Notes: generated by a model not told the origin, from the sequence alone. Shown: positions 1 through 6,608, counted from the first letter of the stretch. The stretch: DNA of 11,997 nucleotides from Eggerthellales bacterium UBA948 (GCA_002293265.1 DBCW01000057.1:30276-42272); one strand, 5' to 3'. Made by a program: numbers and translations.

Positions 1-516
1 ATTTGTGCCCATCGCTGCGTTTAGCCTACTTAACTCGCCTGCATGGGGAGTGAGTATGTGCTGTTCGCTTAAACGTATGCCCATAAACTCCGGCTCTGCT
101 AAAACATTTAAGGCATCGGCATCAACGAGAACCGGAACTTTGCAGGCTCTCAAAACCTGCATTGTGAGTTCACGCGTTGTAGATGTTGTAGTGATTCCCG
201 GTCCAATAACAACAGCGTTGACATGATTTATCTCGCTGCTTAAAGCAAACCAGGCATCGGCAGCAAAAGCACCATTTGATTCTGCCGTTGCAATGACCGG
301 AACAGAAAGCAGGTGAGATTGAGCGATAAATGCTGCTGATTTAGGTATTGCCAGTGTTACATAACCGGCTCCGGCGCGTTGTGCGGCCTTTGCAGCAAGA
401 ACAGCAGCGCCCGGATAACGTACAGATCCGGCAAGCACAAGCAAGCTTCCTCGTGAGTACTTATTGGCATTTTGAGCTATGGGCGGCAACAACTCTAATA
501 ATTCTTTATCATTCAT
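1..516 (-). CDS. nnrD: ADP-dependent (S)-NAD(P)H-hydrate dehydratase, 3' part cut by window edge
   Basis: The 172 visible residues belong to the ribokinase-like family that dehydrates damaged (S)-NAD(P)H hydrate back to NAD(P)H using ADP (or ATP), a cytosolic metabolite-repair reaction. Seen in the sequence: a glycine/alanine-rich N-terminal nucleotide-fold segment (G(A)AVLAAKAAQRAGAGYVT, about residues 36-54), IGPGIT at 104-109, VDADALN at 131-137 and LTPHAGE at 155-161. The last two are hallmark NnrD/YjeF C-domain motifs. The catalytic GAGD motif would lie beyond base 1. The ATG at 516 is chosen because AGGAGG sits 6-8 bases upstream, inside the end of acpS, and the two genes overlap by 8 bp, which suggests translational coupling. 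Many bacteria fuse this domain behind an NnrE epimerase; here the protein starts directly with the dehydratase domain, so NnrE is either encoded elsewhere or absent. The family call is secure; the full length is unknown. Confidence 0.9.
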   Translation of the reverse strand, partial: MNDKELLELLPPIAQNANKYSRGSLLVLAGSVRYPGAAVLAAKAAQRAGAGYVTLAIPKSAAFIAQSHLLSVPVIATAESNGAFAADAWFALSSEINHVNAVVIGPGITTTSTTRELTMQVLRACKVPVLVDADALNVLAEPEFMGIRLSEQHILTPHAGELSRLNAAMGTN

Positions 517-1216
517 CCACGACCTCCTCTTTAGCACCTGTATTTGGAGGTAAAGGGTGGTTTACTGAAGACAAAGTGCCCCCACCCCCCTTGTCTCCAC
601 TTGTCTCTCCTGCTTCCCCTGTTGGATCCATTTCGTCTAATAAAGCCCTTAGTTCTTTGAACTTCTTTGCCAATTCAGCCTTTTGGTCTATCTTTTCTGC
701 ACGACGTGGGCGGTTTTGCTCTTTTATCGCCACCGCTGAAGCCACACCGACAGATCTTGTGTAAGATAGCGAAAGTTGCATGTCAATAATCCCTTGCTCT
801 CTCGCTAACTCTTTTGTTTTGCCGCTTAGCACAGGCACCGGTTTTCCGTATCTGTCGTGACTAACCTCAACATCTGTAAAAGCATCCATTCCGGCAAACC
901 CACAGCCCAGTGCTTTTAATACTGCCTCTTTTGCAGCAAAGAATAATGCATACTGTACCGCAGGTCTGGCTTTTTTCTTTGCATAGGTTTGCTCAGCAGC
1001 AGAAAACATCCTCGTGACCATACGCGGAGTGCGCTTGATCGCTTGCTCCATGCGATCAATTTCGATAATGTCCACACCTAGACCAGCCACCGGCATTATC
1101 GGCTCTTTGTCTTCGCCGGCCATTTCTGCCACAGCATTTGCTGTAGCTTCTGCCGCAATCGCGGCTGCCTTGGTGCTATCTGTTATGGCTTGATCAGAGT
1201 GACTTGCGGCAGACAT
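509..1216 (-). CDS. acpS: Holo-[acyl-carrier-protein] synthase with extra N- and C-terminal tails
   Basis: This enzyme transfers 4'-phosphopantetheine from CoA to the serine of apo-ACP, activating fatty acid synthesis. The core occupies about residues 43-165. GLGVDIIEID carries the Mg-binding Asp49, and FFAAKEAVLKALG carries Glu97 and Lys101. It ends in LSLSYTRSVGVASAVA, the final strand, where a Tyr sits at the position of the His in SITHT of the Bacillus enzyme; this position varies in the family. At 235 residues the protein is about twice the usual ~120. The first 40 residues are an Ala/Glu-rich extension. The last ~68 contain a charged predicted helix (about 170-196) and then a Gly/Pro-rich low-complexity tail. 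The ATG at 1216 follows the glmM stop by 6 bp, with a GGGG stretch about 10 bases upstream. Met41 is an alternative start that would give a normal N-terminus but lacks an obvious ribosome site. Function is confident; the extensions are unexplained. Confidence 0.9.
   Translation of the reverse strand: MSAASHSDQAITDSTKAAAIAAEATANAVAEMAGEDKEPIMPVAGLGVDIIEIDRMEQAIKRTPRMVTRMFSAAEQTYAKKKARPAVQYALFFAAKEAVLKALGCGFAGMDAFTDVEVSHDRYGKPVPVLSGKTKELAREQGIIDMQLSLSYTRSVGVASAVAIKEQNRPRRAEKIDQKAELAKKFKELRALLDEMDPTGEAGETSGDKGGGGTLSSVNHPLPPNTGAKEEVVDE
567..607. repeat. G/C-tract imperfect inverted repeat inside the acpS 3' tail
   Basis: On the plus strand GAAGACAAAG (567-576) faces CTTGTCTCC (590-598) as an imperfect inverted repeat around a run of cytosines broken by one A. 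CTTGTCTC is then repeated directly at 600-607 with a 10-bp period. On the coding strand this gives a Gly-rich stretch (GDKGGGGT) in the non-conserved tail of AcpS. The composition differs sharply from the flanking gene, which suggests a short interspersed repeat that inserted or expanded in frame. Only one copy is visible in the window, so this is a suspicion. Confidence 0.35.
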
Positions 1217-1222
1217 GTTGTT

Positions 1223-2632
1223 TTACCCCAGCTCTTGTTTAACGCAGTCCACAAGTAGATCTGCTTCTTTTTTGGCGCTTTGAATATCTTTTGCCTCGGT
1301 CATTACACGGATAAGCGATTCGGTTCCGGAAACACGAACCAACACACGACCATCGTTGCCAAGACGCTGCTCGCTTTGCATGATAGCTGCTTTTATCGCC
1401 TCTGAGGTCTCAAAGCCTTCTTTGCTTGCGACATCAACATTTATAAGCACTTGAGGATAACGCTCCATAACTTTTGAGAGATCGCTTAGCGATTTTCCGC
1501 TTCGTCTCATCGCCGCTAAAAGCTGCAAGGCTGTAACCATTCCATCTCCGGTACTGTTGTGTTCTAGAAATATCATGTGACCGGACTGCTCGCCGCCTAT
1601 TGTGTAATTGCCTTCACGCATGGCGGCCAAAACGTTGCTATCGCCAACAGCTGTTTGGATTACGTTAATGCCGTTCTTCTCCATAGATTTTACGAAACCT
1701 AGGTTGCACATTACTGTTGTAACAACGGTATCATTGGTGAGTTTGCCCTGTTCTTTGAGGTCAAGAGCGCAGATTGCCTCTATTACGTCGCCGTCTACTT
1801 CGTTGCCTTGCTCGTCTACTGCAAGCACTCTGTCCGCGTCACCGTCATGAGCAAAGCCCATATCGGCACCGGACTGCTTTACCAGTTTAATAAGTTGCTC
1901 CAGTTTTGTAGAGCCACAACCTACATTTATATTGTTGCCGTCAAAATCGTTGTTGATAGCCACAACTTCTGCGCCCAGCCGTTTAAGGGTCTCGGGCGCG
2001 GTAACGCCGGCTGCACCATGTCCTGTGTCTACAGCGATCTTCATGCCCTTTAGGTCTACGCCTTGATCTGTCATTATTCCTGTAGCGAAATCTATATATA
2101 ATTCGGCTGCCGGGCTTATCATTTGCTCATCGCCAATTTGTGCAGCAGTACCTACCTTGCTGCCAATGACCGGATCTTTCATGGCCTTAAGTATCGCTTC
2201 GGGAATCTCCAGAGTTTCGCTTTTAAGCGCTTCGTCAATAGTTTTCACATATGCCTGAAGCCCACCCTCAAAGGCATCTTCCATCTCTTTAGTCAGCTTG
2301 TAACCTTGTGCGTCAAAAAACTTAATACCGTTATGCTCCGGCGGATTGTGAGAAGCAGAAACCACAATGCCCCCATCAGCATTTTCTTTCCTTGTGAGCA
2401 TAGCTACAGCCGGTGTTGGAATGATGCCTGCTAACCTGACGCTTCCCCCTGCAGAAGTAATACCGGCCACGAGCGCTGCCTCCAACATCACACCACTCTG
2501 ACGCGTGTCTCTACCAAGCACAAAAGTTGAACCCAAGATGTCGACTGCCAATTTTCCAAGAGCAAATGCCATCTCACAAGTAAGCTTCTTGTTGGCAACT
2601 CCTCGCACCCCATCTGTCCCAAAGTATCTCAT
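1223..2632 (-). CDS. glmM: Phosphoglucosamine mutase
   Basis: This cytosolic enzyme interconverts glucosamine-6-phosphate and glucosamine-1-phosphate, feeding UDP-GlcNAc for peptidoglycan. All four domains of the alpha-D-phosphohexomutase family are seen. The N-terminal MRYFGTDGVRG is typical of GlmM. The phosphoserine loop SASHNP places the catalytic serine at Ser94, and the Mg-binding loop DGDADR lies at 263-268. The sugar-binding GEQSGH is at 347-352, and the C-terminal phosphate-binding RVSGTES is at 433-439. The usual Pro after GTE is Ser here, a mild variation. At 469 residues it is slightly longer than the usual ~445; the extra residues lie around 130-170. The ATG at 2632 has AAAGG about 10 bases upstream. 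It is followed after 6 bp by acpS. The gene lies 132 bp downstream of rpsI, behind a hairpin, so it may be expressed by read-through or from a promoter I could not identify with confidence. Confidence 0.97.
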   Translation of the reverse strand: MRYFGTDGVRGVANKKLTCEMAFALGKLAVDILGSTFVLGRDTRQSGVMLEAALVAGITSAGGSVRLAGIIPTPAVAMLTRKENADGGIVVSASHNPPEHNGIKFFDAQGYKLTKEMEDAFEGGLQAYVKTIDEALKSETLEIPEAILKAMKDPVIGSKVGTAAQIGDEQMISPAAELYIDFATGIMTDQGVDLKGMKIAVDTGHGAAGVTAPETLKRLGAEVVAINNDFDGNNINVGCGSTKLEQLIKLVKQSGADMGFAHDGDADRVLAVDEQGNEVDGDVIEAICALDLKEQGKLTNDTVVTTVMCNLGFVKSMEKNGINVIQTAVGDSNVLAAMREGNYTIGGEQSGHMIFLEHNSTGDGMVTALQLLAAMRRSGKSLSDLSKVMERYPQVLINVDVASKEGFETSEAIKAAIMQSEQRLGNDGRVLVRVSGTESLIRVMTEAKDIQSAKKEADLLVDCVKQELG

Positions 2633-2680
2633 CTAAGAAGCCTTTCTACTAATATTTTTTGTAGCCTTCCATGATATACA

Positions 2681-2706
2681 AAGAGACCCGCTAATGCAGG
2701 TCTCTT
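2681..2706 (-). terminator. Hairpin between rpsI and glmM, possible weak terminator or attenuator
   Basis: AAGAGACC (2681-2688) and GGTCTCTT (2699-2706) form a perfect 8-bp stem with a 10-base loop. It sits 59 bases past the rpsI stop. On the minus strand the 3' arm is followed only by TTTGTATAT, a poor U-tract. It may therefore be a partial terminator that lowers expression of glmM-acpS-nnrD relative to the ribosomal genes, or an mRNA-stability hairpin. Confidence 0.5.
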
Positions 2707-2764
2707 CATGTGTTGATTCGTGTTTAGCGCCTTTAAAAGCGAGTGCGTTCTGCAAAAGCAAATC

Positions 2765-3169
2765 TTAACGCTTGGAGAACTGCGGACGCTTCCTGGCCTT
2801 TTTGAGACCGTATTTCTTACGCTCTACCATACGAGGATCGCGTGTAAGATATCCGGCTTTCTTAAGCTCGGCGCGATAATCGCCGGCCTCCAGCAAAGCA
2901 CGAGCGATACCATGACGCAGTGCGCCGGCTTGACCGGAGATTCCTCCGCCGTTACCGAGCGCTATAACATCAAAATGATCTACTGTATCGGTAACCTTAA
3001 AGGGTGCTACTGCATACTCTAAGAGCTCGGCACGACCAAAGTAGTCTTTGCCATCACGACCGTTTACCGTGACCTTGCCACTACCCGGCATAATGCGCAC
3101 ACGCACAATTGCGTTCTTGCGACGACCGGTGCCTGTGTAGATGGCTTCGTTGTTGGTTTTATCTGCCAT
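2765..3169 (-). CDS. rpsI: 30S ribosomal protein S9
   Basis: Small-subunit ribosomal protein whose basic C-terminal tail reaches the peptidyl-tRNA in the P site. Seen: [14 protein letters not shown] near the N-terminus (about 13-26), the S9 signature [19 protein letters not shown] (about 74-92), and the conserved lysine/arginine-rich end finishing in [11 protein letters not shown]. The length of 134 residues is normal. The ATG at 3169 starts 3 bp after the rplM stop. Its ribosome-binding site GGAGG lies inside the last codons of rplM, so the two are translationally coupled, the usual arrangement for this operon. Nothing unusual was seen. Confidence 0.98.
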   Translation of the reverse strand: MADKTNNEAIYTGTGRRKNAIVRVRIMPGSGKVTVNGRDGKDYFGRAELLEYAVAPFKVTDTVDHFDVIALGNGGGISGQAGALRHGIARALLEAGDYRAELKKAGYLTRDPRMVERKKYGLKKARKRPQFSKR

Positions 3170-3172
3170 CGA

Positions 3173-3607
3173 TTATGCCTCCAACTTGATCTCGCGCGGG
3201 TTTTGCGCTTTATGCGGATGATCCGGTCCAGCGTAGACCTTAAGCTTCTTGCCCATGGCGCGACCCAAGGTGTTCTTGGGAAGCATGCCCTTAACGGCGC
3301 GTTCAATTACGCGCTCCGGATGTCTTTCCATAGCCTCTTCAAAAGTCTCAGACTTAAGTCCGCCCGGAAAACCGCTATGACGATAATAGACCTTATCGGT
3401 AGCCTTTGCGCCGGTCACCTTGATCTTGTCAGCATTTACAATTACAACAAAGTCGCCTGTATCCACATGGGGGGTGTATTGCGGTTTACGCTTACCCTTG
3501 AGGATCTGAGCGGCTTCTGAAGCCACACGTCCGAGCACCTGATCAGCAGCATCGATCAAAACCCATTCGCGCGGCACTTCGCCAGTTTTGGCGTAATAAG
3601 TACCCAC
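3173..3607 (-). CDS. rplM: 50S ribosomal protein L13
   Basis: Early-assembling large-subunit protein that binds 23S rRNA. Seen: the N-terminal [16 protein letters not shown] (about 15-30), [16 protein letters not shown] (about 47-62), [10 protein letters not shown], and the L13 signature [20 protein letters not shown]. At 144 residues it has the usual length. The start is GTG at 3607, with GGAGG 6 bases upstream; no better ATG is available. It is the first gene of the minus-strand operon and is preceded by a leader of about 130 bases and a clear sigma-70 type promoter. Confidence 0.98.
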   Translation of the reverse strand: MGTYYAKTGEVPREWVLIDAADQVLGRVASEAAQILKGKRKPQYTPHVDTGDFVVIVNADKIKVTGAKATDKVYYRHSGFPGGLKSETFEEAMERHPERVIERAVKGMLPKNTLGRAMGKKLKVYAGPDHPHKAQNPREIKLEA

Positions 3608-3657
3608 TTATTGCCTCCGTATATTTGTTATGTCGAGAAGATTTGGGTCATCAACCT

Positions 3658-3738
3658 GGACAATCGATGAGTTCGTCCCTATTTAGCTTCTCTAAAGGTC
3701 ACATTTTCAAAGTTTCACGGGGCTTCGAAAACGAACCC
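3658..3738 (-). promoter_or_regulatory. Structured 5' leader of rplM-rpsI (possible L13 autoregulatory leader)
   Basis: Between the promoter and the rplM start the transcript can fold several short hairpins. One is at its extreme 5' end (3720-3738): GGG-TTCG, a TTTT loop, CGAA, one bulged G, then CCC. A second has TTTAG/CTAAA arms at 3682-3696 with a 5-base loop. A third is a weak GGAC/GTCC pair at 3658-3678. L13 leader structures that control the rplM-rpsI operon are known in other bacteria. I could not match this one to a described consensus, so a regulatory role is an inference. Confidence 0.35.
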
Positions 3739-3742
3739 TCAA

Positions 3743-3786
3743 ATTGTATATGAGCATGTAGGGCGCGTCAATTATTATTTTTTTTT
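3743..3786 (-). promoter_or_regulatory. Strong rplM-rpsI promoter with A-rich upstream element
   Basis: Read on the minus strand, the -35 box is TTGACG (3766-3771), the spacer is exactly 17 bp, and the -10 box is TACAAT (3743-3748); each box matches 5 of 6 consensus bases. Just upstream lies a run of nine A residues followed by TAATAA (3772-3786), the composition of an UP element. Transcription should start near 3736-3738. The strength fits a ribosomal protein operon. Confidence 0.8.
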
Positions 3787-3813
3787 GTGCTAAGAAGAAT
3801 ATTGCAATACAAT
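3785..3813 (+). promoter_or_regulatory. Promoter of the toxin-antitoxin module
   Basis: On the plus strand a -35-like TTGTGC (3785-3790) is separated by 17 bp from a -10 box TACAAT (3808-3813; 5 of 6 matches). It points away from the rplM promoter and lies about 15 bp from it, so the two promoters are divergent and share the A/T-rich segment. The -35 is weak, as expected if the promoter is autoregulated. Confidence 0.55.
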
Positions 3814-3817
3814 ATTC
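3797..3817. promoter_or_regulatory. 21-bp palindromic operator over the toxin-antitoxin promoter
   Basis: GAATATTG (3797-3804) and CAATATTC (3810-3817) are perfect inverted repeats around a 5-bp centre and cover the -10 box. A second small palindrome, TTGTACAA, follows at 3819-3826. The placement suggests a binding site for the ribbon-helix-helix antitoxin encoded just downstream, which would repress its own operon alone or together with the toxin. Confidence 0.6.
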
Positions 3818-3842
3818 GTTGTACAAACAAGGGAGGGGTTCG

Positions 3843-4094
3843 ATGGTAAAAATACTCAAGCGTGTAGCTGATAAGCATCCAGAGATGGTGGATAAGGAAG
3901 TTTTAAGCGCTTGGAAATGCCGCCTAAAGACGCAGTTTCGCCTTGATGGAGACAAGCCATATGCGGTAGCCATCGGCATATCAACAAAAGGAAGGCTAAT
4001 AGAGATAATAGCGTTTGAAGACGATGGAGAAATGATTATATTTCACGCCATGAAAGCAAGCAGGAAAATGATGGATGAACTTGGAATAGTTTAA
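3843..4094 (+). CDS. Small toxin-like protein of a BrnT-like type II toxin-antitoxin pair
   Basis: This 83-residue basic protein begins with a helix-rich section containing KHPEMVDKEVLSAW (about 11-24). A beta-rich section follows: YAVAIGISTKGRLIEIIAF (about 40-58) and EMIIFHAMKASRKMMDELG (about 63-81). The pattern of a GRLIE strand, a second strand and a final (A/H)xKAS-R helix resembles the BrnT/RelE-like ribonuclease toxins, and similar small proteins occur widely in actinomycetes. Catalytic residues cannot be assigned with confidence; His11, Arg51, His68 and Lys71 are the polar candidates. The ATG at 3843 has GGAGGGG 4-6 bases upstream. An in-frame TTG at 3819 lies in front of this ribosome site and is rejected as the start. 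The gene order, toxin first and a ribbon-helix-helix partner 10 bp later, is that of brnTA modules. The toxin role is inferred from context and fold pattern. Confidence 0.65.
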   Translation: MVKILKRVADKHPEMVDKEVLSAWKCRLKTQFRLDGDKPYAVAIGISTKGRLIEIIAFEDDGEMIIFHAMKASRKMMDELGIV

Positions 4095-4104
4095 GGAGGC
4101 GGCA

Positions 4105-4389
4105 ATGGATTACACAAAAAAGGATAAGACGGTAGTTACTGAAGAATGGATGGATACTATCGCCGCAGCTGCAGAAGCTGGCAAGCTTCCAGGGACTCTA
4201 CTTAAAACTGAGACAGGTCCAGGAAGACCGAAGATATTTGAAGACGATGAGCTAGAAAATATCACATTCAGAATACGTAAGTCCAGACTTTCACTGTTAG
4301 ACGATGCGACTTCAAAAGCAGGAGTGTCGCGCTCAGATTTTATACGTGAAGCGGTTGATGAGAAGTTGGGCATATCAGTTGTTGCATAG
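4105..4389 (+). CDS. Ribbon-helix-helix antitoxin-like protein
   Basis: This 94-residue protein has a C-terminal ribbon-helix-helix (MetJ/Arc/CopG-type) DNA-binding domain. The strand is ENITFRIRK (51-59), helix A is SRLSLLDDATSKAG (60-73), and helix B is SRSDFIREAVDEKLG (75-89). The turn between the helices, AGVSRSDFIREAV, is typical of this fold. The N-terminal half (about 12-45), with EEWMDTIAAAAEAGKLPG and a GPGRPK segment, probably forms the toxin-neutralising arm. The ATG at 4105 has AAGGAGG 5-6 bases upstream, overlapping the toxin stop, so the two are translated as a pair. The palindrome at 3797-3817 is a plausible operator for it. The DNA-binding fold is confident; pairing with the upstream toxin is inferred from spacing and order. 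Confidence 0.75.
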   Translation: MDYTKKDKTVVTEEWMDTIAAAAEAGKLPGTLLKTETGPGRPKIFEDDELENITFRIRKSRLSLLDDATSKAGVSRSDFIREAVDEKLGISVVA

Positions 4390-4407
4390 GGAAACACCGG
4401 TTTAATG

Positions 4408-4490
4408 CTTGTCATCCCTAAGCGCAGTGAAGAATCTTTTACTCACGAGAGCGTTAACGCAGTTCAGGGGAAAGATTCTTCGCTTCTGAG
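4408..4490. repeat. Interspersed inverted-repeat element downstream of the toxin-antitoxin module
   Basis: GAAGAATCTTT (4429-4439) and AAAGATTCTTC (4471-4481) are perfect 11-bp inverted repeats about 31 bp apart. The flanks, GTCATCCCTAAGCGCAGT on the left and GCTTCTGAG on the right, are the degenerate outer part of a larger palindrome. Sequences of the type GTCATCC...AGCG...GAAGAATCTT are a common non-coding repeat in many bacterial genomes. Their accidental translation gives the KRSEESF peptide, seen here in a short plus-strand frame at 4405-4605 that I do not call a gene. The hairpin could also end transcription from the toxin-antitoxin operon. Confidence 0.6.
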
Positions 4491-4549
4491 AATTGTGCAG
4501 ATTGCTGTACTCGCTTGGGAAGCACCGCCCGAAGAACTTCACAGATACA

Positions 4550-4578
4550 TTGTTAGTATACTATATATTAGCTATACT
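4550..4578 (+). promoter_or_regulatory. Candidate distal promoter of the surface protein gene
   Basis: TTGTTA (4550-4555) and TATACT (4573-4578) are separated by exactly 17 bp in a very AT-rich stretch that also holds the palindrome TAGTATACTA (4554-4563). If used, it would give a leader of about 200 bases before 4785. The rest of the gap between 4390 and 4784 contains the repeat at 4408-4490, the proximal promoter at 4670-4697 and no supportable gene. Confidence 0.4.
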
Positions 4579-4669
4579 GTGATATTAAGTCTGACAATTC
4601 ATTAAGATTTATATATTATCCCACCCCAATAACTCCTATGCAAAATGCTGCTTCTTTATGCAGATTCTC

Positions 4670-4697
4670 TTGATTACGCAGATAATGCGCGTATACT
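4670..4697 (+). promoter_or_regulatory. Candidate proximal promoter of the surface protein gene
   Basis: TTGATT (4670-4675, 4 of 6 matches) and TATACT (4692-4697, 5 of 6) are separated by 16 bp. Transcription would start near 4704, leaving a leader of about 80 bases. It is the better placed of the two candidates. Confidence 0.5.
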
Positions 4698-4784
4698 GGT
4701 TTCACATTGTTTTTGCAGCGCAAATGACTTGTTTTACTCAAGTACTGCGAATGATTGGGAGCTTTAAAGAAGGGTAGGGATTTC

Positions 4785-6608
4785 ATGAAAATCACTAAAC
4801 GACTAACTGCTTTTGTATTGGCATTTGTTCTTGCTGCCTCGTTCTTTCCGGCAACAGCGATGGCAAATACCGCGAATATTCCGATTAGTGGTATAGGCGA
4901 AGATCTTTGTGTCACACCTGACGGAAAAACTTTTTACTCTTACCAGGGCAAGAAGCTGATTAAATTCGATGAGAGTGGCACAGTCTTAGAAACCTCTATT
5001 ACTTCTATTGGTGAATATGATCATCCGCACTTAGCAATAAATCCCTCCGGTGTTGTTGTTAAAAGTAACTACAATTCAAACTATCTTTATTTCTATGATG
5101 GTGGGCTGGGAAAAGGTCCAACAGACACAACCTTTAACGATCTTCCTAAAGGTGGCTCTACTTCTGAAATACCTGAAATACGTGGGTTTTCTTATGATTC
5201 AACTGGTAAGTTCATTTACCTTGCCACAAAGTTCTTTATCTATAAGGTTGATGCAAGCTCATACAAAGTCGTAGAGAAGCTGGATATTTACGAAAACGCA
5301 ACTAAGGAAGTTCCTAATGATATTGGCGTAGACAGGGCAGGAAACATCTATATTATCGCGCAAAACAGCTCGACAGCTTCACTGTCGTTTTCTTACATTT
5401 ATAAACGAGATGCAGCATCAGGAGAGTGGGGAAAGGTCTACTTGGGAGGCGGCATTCTTTCCGGATCTTTTCCGCATAGCATAGAGGTAGACCATGTAGG
5501 TAATGTTTATGCCGGTTTTCGCAACACCGGTATCTTCAAGTTTTCGCCCACTAGTGCTGATGGACAAACTTATAAAACCAGTTTTGTTGCTAGCCCTGGC
5601 GGTTACTATGAGGGTATTACCAAAGATGCTGCCGGAAACATCTATTATGCAACAAAACTGAACCTTAACAACTACGGCGTATACAAGATCCCCTACACCA
5701 AAACACCTGTAAACGGCGTTACCCTTTCCAGCTCTGAACTAACGATGGGCATCAACGATCAGCAGCAACTCACTGCCGGTGTAACTCCATATACTGCCGA
5801 GGACAAATCAGTTACTTGGAAGTCCAGCAACACCGGTATAGCAACAGTTGATGCAACCGGAAAAGTCACTGCTAAGAAAGCCGGCAAGGCAACTATAACA
5901 GCTACAACTACCGAGGGCGGCAAGACAGCTAAATGTGCTATTACAGTTCAAGCGGCTGCCGATCCGGTGGAAGACCCGGCTAACGACCCGGGTGATGATC
6001 CTGCGGACAGCCCTGCGGATGACCCGGCAGACAATCCGGCTGATAATCCAGGAGACAACCCTGCTGATGACCCGGCAGATGAACTGATAGACATCTCAAA
6101 AGCCAAGCTGACTATAGCCAGCATGAGTTGGACGGGCAAGCAGCGTAAGCCCACAAAGTTCACCTACAACGGCAAGTCCTACAGCATCAAAGCTAACGCC
6201 ACCGTTAAGTACGGCACCAACAAAAACATTGGTAAAGGTACAGTTAAACTCACCGGTAAGGGTAAATTTACCGGCACAAAAACTGTGACCTTTAAGATTC
6301 TTCCCAAAAAGACTGCTATCGTAAAATCAGTGACAGGCAAGAAGTCATTGAAACTAACGTGGAAGAAGCTCTCCCCCACTCAAAAGATAACCAAGTATCA
6401 AATACGCTATAAAGTTAAAGGAACCTCTGTTTGGAAAACAAAGATTATCACAGCAAAGAGCAAGCCTGCAGGAAATATTTCTGCAACCATCAAAGGGCTA
6501 AAGAAAGGCAAGCAGTATCAAGTACAGGTGCGAAGCTACAAGGTTGTAAATAAGGTCAAGTATTTCAGCGCCTGGAGCGCAATAAAAACAACCGCACGCA
6601 TTCGTTAG
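4785..6608 (+). CDS. Secreted multidomain surface protein (beta-propeller, Big_2, fibronectin III)
   Basis: This 607-residue protein is exported. The N-terminus MKITKR, a hydrophobic core and ATAMA|N form a Sec signal peptide, with probable cleavage after residue 27. Residues ~28-305 contain repeated short blades of the form GVDRAGNIYI, EVDHVGNVYAG and TKDAAGNIYYA, typical of NHL-like beta-propellers. Residues ~309-389 are a bacterial Ig-like Big_2 domain (VTLSSSELTM...KSVTWKSSNTGIATVD...GKVTAKKAGKATITA). Residues 393-433 are an Asp/Pro/Ala repeat linker. Residues ~436-507 form a Lys/Gly-rich module with YGTNKNIGKGTVKLTGKGKF, common in surface proteins of gut actinomycetes and clostridia. Residues ~512-605 are a fibronectin III-like domain. 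No LPxTG motif, membrane anchor or S-layer domain is present, so it is either released or held by its very basic C-terminal half. The ATG at 4785 is preceded by AGGGTAGGGA; the in-frame TTG at 4755 lies before that site and is rejected. The specific ligand is unknown. Confidence 0.85.
   Translation: MKITKRLTAFVLAFVLAASFFPATAMANTANIPISGIGEDLCVTPDGKTFYSYQGKKLIKFDESGTVLETSITSIGEYDHPHLAINPSGVVVKSNYNSNYLYFYDGGLGKGPTDTTFNDLPKGGSTSEIPEIRGFSYDSTGKFIYLATKFFIYKVDASSYKVVEKLDIYENATKEVPNDIGVDRAGNIYIIAQNSSTASLSFSYIYKRDAASGEWGKVYLGGGILSGSFPHSIEVDHVGNVYAGFRNTGIFKFSPTSADGQTYKTSFVASPGGYYEGITKDAAGNIYYATKLNLNNYGVYKIPYTKTPVNGVTLSSSELTMGINDQQQLTAGVTPYTAEDKSVTWKSSNTGIATVDATGKVTAKKAGKATITATTTEGGKTAKCAITVQAAADPVEDPANDPGDDPADSPADDPADNPADNPGDNPADDPADELIDISKAKLTIASMSWTGKQRKPTKFTYNGKSYSIKANATVKYGTNKNIGKGTVKLTGKGKFTGTKTVTFKILPKKTAIVKSVTGKKSLKLTWKKLSPTQKITKYQIRYKVKGTSVWKTKIITAKSKPAGNISATIKGLKKGKQYQVQVRSYKVVNKVKYFSAWSAIKTTARIR

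Noticed and set aside
348..764. Plus-strand open frame across nnrD and acpS
   Set aside because: It runs antisense through two clearly conserved genes and has no recognisable protein features.
3819..3842. Upstream TTG start for the toxin gene
   Set aside because: It lies before the strong GGAGGGG site that serves the ATG at 3843, and inside the predicted operator region.
3707..3979. Minus-strand open frame over the toxin gene and rplM promoter
   Set aside because: It crosses a strong promoter and leader and opposes a well-supported gene; no ribosome site or family motif.
4405..4605. Short plus-strand open frame with the peptide KRSEESF
   Set aside because: It translates an interspersed inverted repeat and lacks a good ribosome site; it is not a gene.
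5948..6163. Antisense Ser/Gly/Ala-rich open frame
   Set aside because: It is the reverse reading of the Asp/Pro/Ala repeat linker in the surface protein gene, with no ribosome site.
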